Source: Lachnospiraceae bacterium
GTDB lineage: Bacteria; Bacillota_A; Clostridia; Lachnospirales; Lachnospiraceae
Reading direction: 5' to 3'
Length of the DNA: 8,158 nucleotides
Assembly: GCA_004556565.1 (NCBI GenBank)
Contig: SFGN01000088.1
Location: 1 to 8,158 of the forward strand
Positions 1-4,838 of this stretch are shown piece after piece. A program made the position numbers and the translations under genes. Each line of letters starts with the position of its first letter. Positions within the stretch are counted from its first letter, which is position 1. The notes under the pieces were generated by a model that had not been told where the DNA came from, did no database searches, and saw only the letters and a list, made by a program, of their open reading frames with translations.

Positions 1-96
1 ATGGCTTTTTCAGTTGGACTGTGATTGGCTATTTCTGTTGGCCTTAGAATGGTTAATTCTGTCGGTCTTAGATCGGTTATTTCAAGCGGGCTCTAA
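1..96. repeat. Degenerate 24-bp tandem repeat at window edge, about 4 copies
   Basis: GG dinucleotides recur at 16, 40, 64 and 88, and the bases between them align with a 24-bp period (for example TTGGCTATTTCTGTTGG, TGGTTAATTCTGTCGG and CGGTTATTTCAAGCGG); a partial copy fills 2-15. The period is a multiple of three and both strands have an open frame through it. The minus strand reads an 8-residue repeat around LRPTE/SPTE, following a TAG near 97-99, and the plus strand reads WLFLLALEWLILS-like text. It may be the edge of a repeat-protein gene running off the left end or a non-coding repeat. I cannot tell which, because only about 4 copies are visible. Confidence 0.55.
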
Positions 97-110
97 CAAC
101 GCAGGAATAG

Positions 111-131
111 TACCGCATTTACCCTGCGGTA
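111..131 (-). repeat. Perfect 7-bp hairpin at the 3' end of the IS1182 remnant
   Basis: TACCGCA (111-117) and TGCGGTA (125-131) are exact reverse complements around a 7-base loop that contains the transposase stop codon. There is no U tract on the minus-strand side, so it is not a standard intrinsic terminator. It could be a transcription stop or part of the element's end. Confidence 0.4.
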
Positions 132-517
132 TGTATCGCTAACCGGGTTATTCTTTTGGCATTTACGACAAATGCCGTAAAATACATTTGCACCCGCATG
201 GCAAACAACCCAGTCGAATCTGCTCTTCGCAGACCATGGGCTTCTTTCAGTTCACCATTCTTTTCTTCGATTCGATGACGGATCTTTAATCGTTCCTTAA
301 ATTCATCACTTGCCTCAAATTCAAGACGTGCATGATTTTTTTCACTTACTTGAGTCACACAATAGCTTTGTGTCTTTCCGTTCCCGACCCGGCACTTTTC
401 CTTCAAAGGACATTTTTTACATATACGTTTGCTGAATACGTAATTATGATATTGATTACCGTTTTTGGCTTCACGTTTTTCAATGTTTTTGCTAATCTCA
501 TATGACTGAACATTGAT
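119..517 (-). pseudogene. C-terminal fragment of an IS1182-family transposase
   Basis: Reading the minus strand from a stop at 518-520 down to the stop at 119-121 gives about 132 codons. The early part contains the cysteine cluster CKKCPLKEKC, as in the insertion domain of IS1182-type transposases. The later part has RHRIEEKNGELKEAHGLRRA followed by a hydrophobic VQMYFTAFVVNAKRI stretch, which corresponds to the family's C-terminal E-containing motif (usual form RYKIEAKNSELK...GL). Full-length members are about 450-550 residues, so the N-terminal HTH region and the first Asp residues are missing. The frame upstream of the stop (VIPETIK) may still belong to the gene, with the TAA as a nonsense change. 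No start codon or ribosome binding site is convincing; a TTG at 404-406 opens the longest frame but lies inside the conserved cysteine motif. It is a non-functional remnant. Confidence 0.8.
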
Positions 518-520
518 TTA

Positions 521-618
521 CTTGATTGTCTCTGGAATGACCGTTATACTGACATCAGTATAAAGAAAGGAATCCCAGAGCATCCTCCTAGCAAGACGTG
601 TACTCTGGGACCCCTGTG
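521..618. other. Non-coding junction between IS1182 remnant and IS3 element, two inverted repeats
   Basis: No plausible gene is seen on either strand. There are two structures. The first is a perfect 9-bp palindrome, TTATACTGA-CA-TCAGTATAA at 544-563. The second is an 8-bp inverted repeat, TCCCAGAG (573-580) with CTCTGGGA (603-610), separated by 22 bases. Neither is followed by a T run. This stretch is not the missing 5' half of the ATPase gene to the right of the IS3 element, so it is unrelated DNA brought next to the insertion, perhaps ends of further insertion sequences. Confidence 0.5.
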
Positions 619-641
619 TGTTAGGATAGATGTCAGTGAAA
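619..641 (+). repeat. Left terminal inverted repeat of the IS3 element
   Basis: Matches the reverse complement of 2274-2296 at 19 of 23 positions, with mismatches at positions 4, 6, 12 and 20 counted from the tip. It starts with TG as expected for IS3. Confidence 0.8.
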
Positions 642-654
642 GATAAAAGTTTTT

Positions 655-675
655 GTGGTAGTATATAGCTATCAC
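655..675 (+). promoter_or_regulatory. Hairpin upstream of orfA ribosome binding site
   Basis: GTGGTAG (655-661) pairs with CTATCAC (669-675), seven pairs with one G-U, around a 7-base loop. It stops directly before the AAAGGAG (678-684) that serves orfA. In several insertion sequences a 5' stem-loop of this kind limits translation from transcripts that read in from outside. That role is inferred here. Confidence 0.4.
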
Positions 676-692
676 GGAAAGGAGCTTTCACC

Positions 693-1187
693 ATGAACTA
701 TAGTCCAGAACTTAAGGAATCATTGCTCAGACGCATGTTGCCTCCGAATAACGAATCTATTTCCAAAATCGCCAGAGAAGAAGGCATCTCTGAGCAGACT
801 CTCCGAAACTGGAGAGACAAAGCCAGAGCAAAGGGGATTGCCGCCCCTGGCATTGAAGCGACTCCTGATGATTGGAGCACACAGGATAAATTCCTCATTG
901 TTGTTGAAACAGCAAGCATGAATGAGACCGAACTTGCTGAGTACGCCCGTAAAAAAGGGCTTTACGTTGAACAGATCAAAGCATGGCGCGATGCTTGCAT
1001 GAATGCCAACGGCGGTGTTGCCAAAGAGGCAGCACGTTTGAATAAAGAGCTTAAAGAATCCGAAAAGGAACGTAAAAAGCTCGAAAAAGAACTGGCAAGA
1101 AAGGAAAAAGCTCTTGCCGAAACGGCTGCCCTTCTCGTACTGAGAAAAAAAGCCAATGCGATCTGGGGGGATTCAGAGGACGAATGA
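693..1187 (+). CDS. IS3-family transposase OrfA (HTH DNA-binding subunit)
   Basis: The 164-residue protein is the DNA-binding and regulatory subunit of the IS3 element; it recognises the terminal repeats. Residues about 5-48 form an HTH_Tnp_1-like helix-turn-helix (ISKIAREEGISEQTLRNWRD). A second, similar helical unit spans about 60-105 (ELAEYARKKGLYVEQIKAWRD). Residues about 115-150 are a Lys/Glu-rich coiled coil likely used for oligomerisation. It is longer than the usual OrfA of about 100 residues because of the doubled HTH. Start: ATG with AAAGGAG 8 bases upstream. The stop TGA overlaps the orfB ATG (ATGA at 1184-1187). An A7 run near the 3' end (1145-1151) lies in register for a -1 shift into orfB. 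Confidence 0.88.
   Translation: MNYSPELKESLLRRMLPPNNESISKIAREEGISEQTLRNWRDKARAKGIAAPGIEATPDDWSTQDKFLIVVETASMNETELAEYARKKGLYVEQIKAWRDACMNANGGVAKEAARLNKELKESEKERKKLEKELARKEKALAETAALLVLRKKANAIWGDSEDE
1145..1152 (+). promoter_or_regulatory. Probable -1 ribosomal frameshift site (A7G) in orfA
   Basis: The orfA codons here are AGA AAA AAA GCC, giving the slippery heptamer A_AAA_AAA followed by G. A -1 slip enters the orfB frame, and that frame has no stop between 1148 and the orfB ATG at 1184, so a fused OrfAB of about 520 residues could be made. Programmed -1 shifting on A-rich heptamers is the established way IS3 elements make their active transposase. An AGAGGA at 1175-1180 is more likely the orfB ribosome binding site than a stimulator, since it lies downstream of the slip site. 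Confidence 0.6.
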
Positions 1188-2257
1188 TCAGCGCCTCAGA
1201 CCGCAAAAATGCTGTAATGCTGATCGACGAAGCTGTTGCTTCTGGTGCATCTTTAGCTAAAGCGTGTAATGAACTTGGCATTAAGGAGAGAGCCCATTAC
1301 CGATGGATCCGTTTGAAAAAGGAAACGGGATCCTACGATGATCTGCGCCCAAATGCAGAGCGAAAAGTACCGGCCAACAAACTGTCTGCTGAAGAACGGC
1401 AGGCTGTTATTAAAACAGTAAACAAACCAGAATACGCCAGCATGCCTCCATGTGAGCTGGTACCAGCCCTTGCCGATGAAGGAATCTATATCGGGTCAGA
1501 ATCTACGATATACAGGATTCTGCGTGAAGAAAAAATGCAAAATCACCGCGGCAGATCTGAAGCACCGAAAAGGAATCATCCCACAACATATTCAGCAGAT
1601 GCACCAAATCAGGTCTGGATGTGGAACATTACTTACTTGAATGGACCACACCGAGGCATGTACTATTACCTTTATCTCTTTACTGACCTGTATGACCGAG
1701 ATATCGTAGGCTGGGAGATCTACGATACGGAAAGCGCAGAACATGCCAGTGATTTGGTTCGCCGGACCTGTTTAAAACAGCAAAGGCTGACAACGGAACC
1801 GCTGGTCCTGCACTCCGATAACGGTTCGCCTATGAAGGGTGCTACTATGCTGGCAACGCTTTATCAGCAGGGAATTACGCCATCAAACAGTCGTCCCCGT
1901 GTCAGCAATGATAATCCATATGCGGAGTCTTTATTCAAGACTCTGAAGTACAGACCCAACTACCAGCCGAAGGGTTTTGAATCCATTGAAGCTGCCCGTG
2001 AATGGGTCAGCCTGTTTGTGAAATGGTACAACTATGAACACCATCATAGTGGAATCAATTTCCTGACACCGAATCAGATGAGAAGCGGTAAAGGCCCGGA
2101 AATCCTCCAAAAGCGTCACCAGGTATACGAAGCAGCAAAAGCTGCCCATCCCGAAAGATGGAATGGTCGTGCAACCCGTAACTGGAGCATGCCGGATAAG
2201 GTGTATCTAAATCCGGAGACAAAGGTCGAAATCACCAATATAAGTAAGGAAATGTAA
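1184..2257 (+). CDS. IS3-family transposase OrfB (DDE integrase core), first Asp replaced by Asn
   Basis: The 357-residue protein is the catalytic subunit for cutting and joining the IS ends. An N-terminal HTH (about residues 8-45) is followed by an HTH_21-like region and the rve integrase core (about 140-300). The second and third catalytic residues are clear: D212 in LVLHSDNGSPMKG and E248 in NDNPYAESLF, 36 residues apart, the D(35)E spacing of IS3. The first acidic residue, expected in the W-x-W-D-I-T motif, is Asn: residue 148, codon AAC at 1625-1627, in VWMWNITYL. A single G-to-A change from GAC would explain it. Such a change should abolish metal binding and catalysis. Translation may start at the ATG overlapping the orfA stop (AGAGGA 3 bases upstream, rather close) or by -1 frameshift from orfA. 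Otherwise full length and uninterrupted. Confidence 0.88.
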   Translation: MISASDRKNAVMLIDEAVASGASLAKACNELGIKERAHYRWIRLKKETGSYDDLRPNAERKVPANKLSAEERQAVIKTVNKPEYASMPPCELVPALADEGIYIGSESTIYRILREEKMQNHRGRSEAPKRNHPTTYSADAPNQVWMWNITYLNGPHRGMYYYLYLFTDLYDRDIVGWEIYDTESAEHASDLVRRTCLKQQRLTTEPLVLHSDNGSPMKGATMLATLYQQGITPSNSRPRVSNDNPYAESLFKTLKYRPNYQPKGFESIEAAREWVSLFVKWYNYEHHHSGINFLTPNQMRSGKGPEILQKRHQVYEAAKAAHPERWNGRATRNWSMPDKVYLNPETKVEITNISKEM

Positions 2258-2273
2258 CCAATTAAAACCAAGA

Positions 2274-2296
2274 TTTTACTGACAACTATCTTGACA
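2274..2296 (-). repeat. Right terminal inverted repeat of the IS3 element
   Basis: Partner of 619-641, ending in TTGACA. It lies 17 bases after the orfB stop. The open frame of the ATPase remnant begins immediately after it. Confidence 0.8.
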
Positions 2297-2297
2297 A

Positions 2298-3635
2298 TTA
2301 CCGCACAGAGGAACAGACAATCAGCTATTTGTGTTTGAAGCATCCATTGACCTGCTCTCTTTTATCCAGTTATTCCCAAAAGACTGGAAGAAACGCAGTT
2401 ACCTGAGTTTGGGTGGTGTCTCTGGTGTGGCACTGGTGGCTTTTCTTTCTGAACGCCCTCAGATAACTTCTGTTTTCCTGTGTCTGGATAATGACCATGC
2501 AGGGAACAAAGCCTGTGAGAAATTGGCGAAAGAAATTCCAGAAGGATACAGTGTAATTCGTCTGAAACCAGCCCGAAAAGACTGGAATGAAATCCTCTGT
2601 AACAAAGAGTTTGACAGAAAAAAAGCCATTGAGGAAACTATTACAATAAAAGTACAGGCGGAAGCAGCACTGGTACCGATGCTGTGTTATGAAGATATTG
2701 AACAGACCAGCGTGGACAGGCTGTGGTTCCCATATATCCCATTTGGAAAACTGACGATCATTCAGGAAAATCCGGGAGAGGGAAAAACTTATTTTGCTAT
2801 GATGCTGACTGCCGCTTGTACGAATCGGAAGCTGTTCCCTAATATGGAAGATATTGAACCATTCAATGTGATCTATCAGACAGCAGAGGATGGCATGGGC
2901 GATACCATCAAGCCGAGACTGGTGGAAGCAGGAGCAGATCTGAGCAGGGTTATGGTAATTGATGATTCGGAAGAAGCACTGACCTTATCTGATGATCGGA
3001 TTGAAAAAGCAGTCCGGCAGAATCATGTCCGACTTGTAATCATTGATCCGGTACAGGCATTTATTGGAGCAGATGTGGATATGAACAGGGCAAATGAAGT
3101 GCGTCCGGTATTCCGAAAACTGGGAATGATAGCAGAGAAGACCGGCTGTGCCATTGTGCAGATCGGGCATTTGAATAAGTCTTCCGGGACACAGAGTACT
3201 TACCGTGGACTTGGTTCTATTGATATTATGGCAGCAGTGCGAAGCTTGATTTTTATTGGGAAAGTAAGAAAAGATCCAACCACGAGGGTATTGATTCATG
3301 AAAAAAGTTCTCTTGCACCACCAGGCGAGACAATGGCATTTAAATTGGGAGACGAAGAAGGTTTCCGATGGGTGGGAGCTTATGAGATTTCCGCAGATGA
3401 ATTGTTAGATGAGAAAGAAGGAAAAGCAACAGAAACAAAGCTGGAACGAGGGGCAAAGCTGATCAGGGAACTGCTTGCTGATAAAAGAGAAATTTCAATT
3501 AGGGAATTAGATGAAAAGGCAAAGGAGCAGGGATTTTCCGGGAGGACAATGCGTGATGTGAGAAGCCGGATGAAGAATGAACTGGAGTATCGGGTAAATG
3601 AAAAACAGGAAAACAGTATTCGATTAAAAGAATGA
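2298..3635 (+). CDS. TOPRIM plus RepA-like AAA ATPase (replication primase-helicase type), 5' truncated by the IS3 element
   Basis: The conserved frame runs without stop from the IS edge (QLPHRGTDNQLFVFEASID...) to TGA at 3633-3635. In numbering from the GTG at 2331, the N-terminal part holds TOPRIM signatures: the Glu of VFEASIDLLS and the DxD of LCLDNDHAG (residues 53-55). From about residue 115 comes a RecA-fold ATPase of the RepA/AAA_25 type, with Walker A at 146-153 (ENPGEGKT), Walker B-like RLVIIDP (D239) and IGHLNK (H280). Residues 375-434 form a winged-helix-like tail. TOPRIM units make primers or act in DNA strand chemistry and RepA-like ATPases unwind DNA, so the parent gene probably served replication of a mobile element. 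Walker A begins with Glu where Gly is usual (GAA at 2766-2768). The N-terminal region that normally precedes TOPRIM (DUF3991-like) is gone. The GTG at 2331 has no well-placed ribosome binding site, so expression is doubtful. Confidence 0.75.
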   Translation, partial: LPHRGTDNQLFVFEASIDLLSFIQLFPKDWKKRSYLSLGGVSGVALVAFLSERPQITSVFLCLDNDHAGNKACEKLAKEIPEGYSVIRLKPARKDWNEILCNKEFDRKKAIEETITIKVQAEAALVPMLCYEDIEQTSVDRLWFPYIPFGKLTIIQENPGEGKTYFAMMLTAACTNRKLFPNMEDIEPFNVIYQTAEDGMGDTIKPRLVEAGADLSRVMVIDDSEEALTLSDDRIEKAVRQNHVRLVIIDPVQAFIGADVDMNRANEVRPVFRKLGMIAEKTGCAIVQIGHLNKSSGTQSTYRGLGSIDIMAAVRSLIFIGKVRKDPTTRVLIHEKSSLAPPGETMAFKLGDEEGFRWVGAYEISADELLDEKEGKATETKLERGAKLIRELLADKREISIRELDEKAKEQGFSGRTMRDVRSRMKNELEYRVNEKQENSIRLKE

Positions 3636-3636
3636 T

Positions 3637-3693
3637 AGGTGGCAGAGTCATTGGGGCAAGTACAGATTTTTATAGATACCCTATCTGCCACCT
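3637..3693 (+). repeat. 10-bp perfect inverted repeat directly after the ATPase gene
   Basis: AGGTGGCAGA (3637-3646) and TCTGCCACCT (3684-3693) are exact reverse complements with a 37-base spacer, starting two bases after the ATPase stop. A further CTGCC-like copy follows (TCTGCC at 3698-3703). There is no T run, so it is a poor intrinsic terminator. Alternatives are a protein-binding site or part of a replication origin beside the replication gene. The function is not shown by the sequence. Confidence 0.45.
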
Positions 3694-3747
3694 GCTGTCT
3701 GCCGGTGCATGAATATTTTGAAGTATACAGGAATAAGTAAAATTGGA

Positions 3748-3776
3748 TTGACAGAAAATATAGAAAAGCGTATTAT
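3748..3776 (+). promoter_or_regulatory. Sigma-A type promoter for the antitoxin-toxin pair
   Basis: TTGACA (3748-3753, consensus -35) is followed after 17 bases by TATTAT (3771-3776, five of six matches to the -10 consensus). A TATAAT overlaps at 3774-3779 with 20-base spacing. Predicted transcription starts lie at about 3782-3786, close to a palindrome. The next gene starts at 3830. Confidence 0.7.
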
Positions 3777-3787
3777 AATAATAAAAG

Positions 3788-3801
3788 GTGGGATTTCCCA
3801 C
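3788..3801. promoter_or_regulatory. Palindromic probable operator of the antitoxin-toxin pair
   Basis: GTGGGA (3788-3793), TT, TCCCAC (3796-3801): perfect 6-bp arms just after the -10 and at or next to the expected transcription start. Antitoxins of type II modules usually repress their own promoter through such palindromes, so this is the best candidate operator. In RNA it could also form a small 5' hairpin. Confidence 0.5.
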
Positions 3802-3829
3802 ACCGATGTTTGCGTAGGAGGTGTTGATA

Positions 3830-4069
3830 ATGGAAGCAATGAAAGATTATGTTGCCCATCTGGATAACAAAAAAAGAATTACTCTCAGAGGAGCTGCTTA
3901 TCAGTATTACAATGTAAGAGAATACGGGAATGGCTGCATTATTCTGGAACCTCGGGAGTTGACAGTGCCAGAGAGCATTTCAGCCAGAACTCTGGCAGAT
4001 ATGGATCGTGCAGTAAGTAACTTTAAGAGAGGCGATGTTTCCCCGTCTATTGACCTGTCAGATTTTTAA
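3830..4069 (+). CDS. Probable AbrB/MazE-like antitoxin
   Basis: A 79-residue protein. Start: ATG at 3830 with AGGAGG (3816-3821) 8 bases upstream; a GTG at 3821 opens the same frame but overlaps the ribosome binding site. Residues about 5-45 (VAHLDNKKRITLRG...YYNVREYGNGCIILEPREL) resemble a swapped-hairpin AbrB-type DNA-binding unit, by pattern only. The C-terminal half (TLADMDRAVSNFKRGDVSPSIDLSDF) looks like the flexible toxin-binding tail seen in type II antitoxins. The pair layout supports this: a strong promoter with a palindrome in front, a small first gene, and a second gene 12 bases later encoding a basic, RelE-like protein. The expected role is to neutralise the downstream product and repress the operon. 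The family assignment rests on memory of similar Lachnospiraceae mobile-element genes. Confidence 0.6.
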   Translation: MEAMKDYVAHLDNKKRITLRGAAYQYYNVREYGNGCIILEPRELTVPESISARTLADMDRAVSNFKRGDVSPSIDLSDF

Positions 4070-4081
4070 AAGGAATAAGAG

Positions 4082-4450
4082 ATGAACTTTAATATACGAA
4101 TGGGAATTCCTGAGATGCAGGAACTTTGGTTAGATCTGCAGGAGAAATATCGTTCCGGTAATATAAAAAAGAAGGAAGAACAGTTGTATAAAAAATGGGG
4201 AAAAGCGTTAAAGCTATTGTCGGTTGATCCGGGTTATCCGAGTCTTCAAACCCATGAAATAGAGCCATTATCCAGACGTTATGGAATGAAAGTGTGGCAG
4301 TCTTATCTGGAAAATAAAACCAGTGGTGCAATGAGAATGTACTGGGTTTACGGTCCAGATCAGAAAGATATTACGATTATCGGACTGGAGCCACATCCGG
4401 AAGATAAGAAAAATGGCGCATACGACCGAATTTCACTGTCGGATTTGTAG
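4082..4450 (+). CDS. Probable RelE/ParE-like toxin partner
   Basis: A 122-residue protein starting at ATG 4082, with AAGGA upstream, 12 bases after the antitoxin stop, so the two are surely co-transcribed. The N-terminal third is helical and Lys-rich (WLDLQEKYRSGNIKKKEEQLYKKWGKALKLL). The central and C-terminal part contains a basic strand pattern (RRYGMKVWQSYLENKTSGAMRMYWVYG, then DITIIGLEPHPED) like the antiparallel beta-sheet core of RelE/HigB/ParE toxins, which cleave mRNA on ribosomes or poison gyrase. No family-defining catalytic set can be assigned by eye; Arg, His and Tyr candidates are present (R in AMRMYW, H in EPHPED, Y in GAYDRI). It may therefore belong to a less well described family. 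It sits beside replication and excision genes, as expected for a maintenance module. Confidence 0.5.
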   Translation: MNFNIRMGIPEMQELWLDLQEKYRSGNIKKKEEQLYKKWGKALKLLSVDPGYPSLQTHEIEPLSRRYGMKVWQSYLENKTSGAMRMYWVYGPDQKDITIIGLEPHPEDKKNGAYDRISLSDL

Positions 4451-4490
4451 GATAAAAGTGAATAAGGAACTTAACATGAGCAGTTAGTCT

Positions 4491-4519
4491 ATGAAAAGTA
4501 GGGTAGCTGCTTTTTTCAT
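4491..4519 (+). terminator. Weak hairpin with T run before the Xis-like gene
   Basis: AGTAG (4497-4501) pairs with CTGCT (4507-4511, one G-U) and is followed by T6 (4511-4516). Alternatively a longer stem forms between ATGAAAA (4491-4497) and TTTTCAT (4513-4519) with a two-base bulge. It sits between the toxin stop and the next ribosome binding site and could reduce read-through or protect the downstream transcript. The core stem is short, so confidence is low. Confidence 0.3.
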
Positions 4520-4539
4520 GCAAAAAGGAGGTGCCGTGT

Positions 4540-4748
4540 ATGGGATATGCACGCAAGGATGTAGAAAAGACAAAAAAATAGCGAAGAAATTTGTCCGCTA
4601 TCAAGAAGGGGCAGCGCTTTACAGTATCGGTCTGACAAAATTCCAGGAGCTGGCAAAAGAAGCTAAGGCAGTCTATAAGATTGAAAAAGTTGCTCTTGTA
4701 AACTGTGAGATATTTGAAAAGTATCTGGAGACATTCCGGATTGCGTAA
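4540..4748 (+). CDS. Excisionase-like small protein, frame interrupted at an A7-TAG tract
   Basis: The best start is ATG 4540 with AGGAGGT (4526-4532) 7 bases upstream. That frame reads MGYARKDVEKTKK and stops at TAG (4579-4581). A -1 shift on the preceding A7, or one extra A, continues as IAKKFVRYQEGAALYSIG...KIEKVALVNCEIFEKYLETFRIA to TAA at 4746-4748, giving 69 residues. The FVRYQEGAALYSIGLTKFQELAKEAKAVYKI segment looks like the small winged-helix Xis-type proteins (I recall a DUF6462-like family) that lie just before the integrase in Lachnospiraceae elements. They bind DNA to direct excision. The alternative ATG at 4491 is in the second frame but gives an unrelated N-terminus, has no ribosome binding site and lies in a hairpin. 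Whether this is a dead gene, a programmed shift or a sequencing indel is open. Confidence 0.55.
4572..4581 (+). promoter_or_regulatory. A_AAA_AAA slippery tract followed at once by TAG
   Basis: In the frame of ATG 4540 the codons are ACA AAA AAA TAG. A tandem -1 slip re-reads the last A and gives ATA (Ile) in the frame that carries the conserved Xis-like sequence. A7 can also cause transcriptional slippage. It is in the same register as the A7 tract of the IS3 element. Confidence 0.45.
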
Positions 4749-4838
4749 GAAACAAAAGAAAATTAGAAACATGCCGGCTATATATTTTTGCACTTCAGCG
4801 TGAAAAAGTGAACGTTTTGTGAATTGTAGGTTAAAGAA

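Larger units (their letters stand above)
619..2296 (+). mobile_element. IS3-family insertion sequence, 1678 bp, with terminal inverted repeats
   Basis: The left end begins TGTTAGGATAGATGTCAGTG (619 onward). The right end, read in reverse complement from 2296, begins TGTCAAGATAGTTGTCAGTA. The outer 23 positions match at 19. Ends in TG...CA and two consecutive ORFs in relative frames 0 and -1 are standard for IS3. The bases just outside (GTG at 616-618, ATT at 2297-2299) do not form the 3-4 bp target duplication the family normally leaves. This suggests that one side has been rearranged or deleted since insertion. The transposase carries a probable catalytic lesion (see orfB), so this copy is likely immobile without help from another copy. 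Confidence 0.85.

Noticed and set aside
616..2300. Target site duplication of the IS3 element
   Set aside because: GTG on the left and ATT on the right do not match; shifting the ends by a few bases breaks the inverted repeat.
2985..3299. 104-codon minus-strand frame inside the ATPase gene
   Set aside because: Shadow of a conserved ATPase core; no ribosome binding site or recognisable motif.
3821..3829. GTG 3821 as antitoxin start
   Set aside because: Its G is the last base of the AGGAGG ribosome binding site for ATG 3830.
4491..4539. ATG 4491 as start of the Xis-like gene
   Set aside because: It gives an uninterrupted frame, but the N-terminus matches nothing, lies in a hairpin and lacks a ribosome binding site, whereas AGGAGGT sits 7 bases before ATG 4540.
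4377..4793. 138-codon minus-strand frame
   Set aside because: It overlaps the toxin and Xis-like genes, which have good ribosome binding sites and coding patterns; the translation looks like random Phe/Cys-rich shadow text.
4791..4820. Intrinsic terminator after the Xis-like gene
   Set aside because: The stem is only 5 bp (CACTT/AAGTG) and the following TTTT is short and offset.
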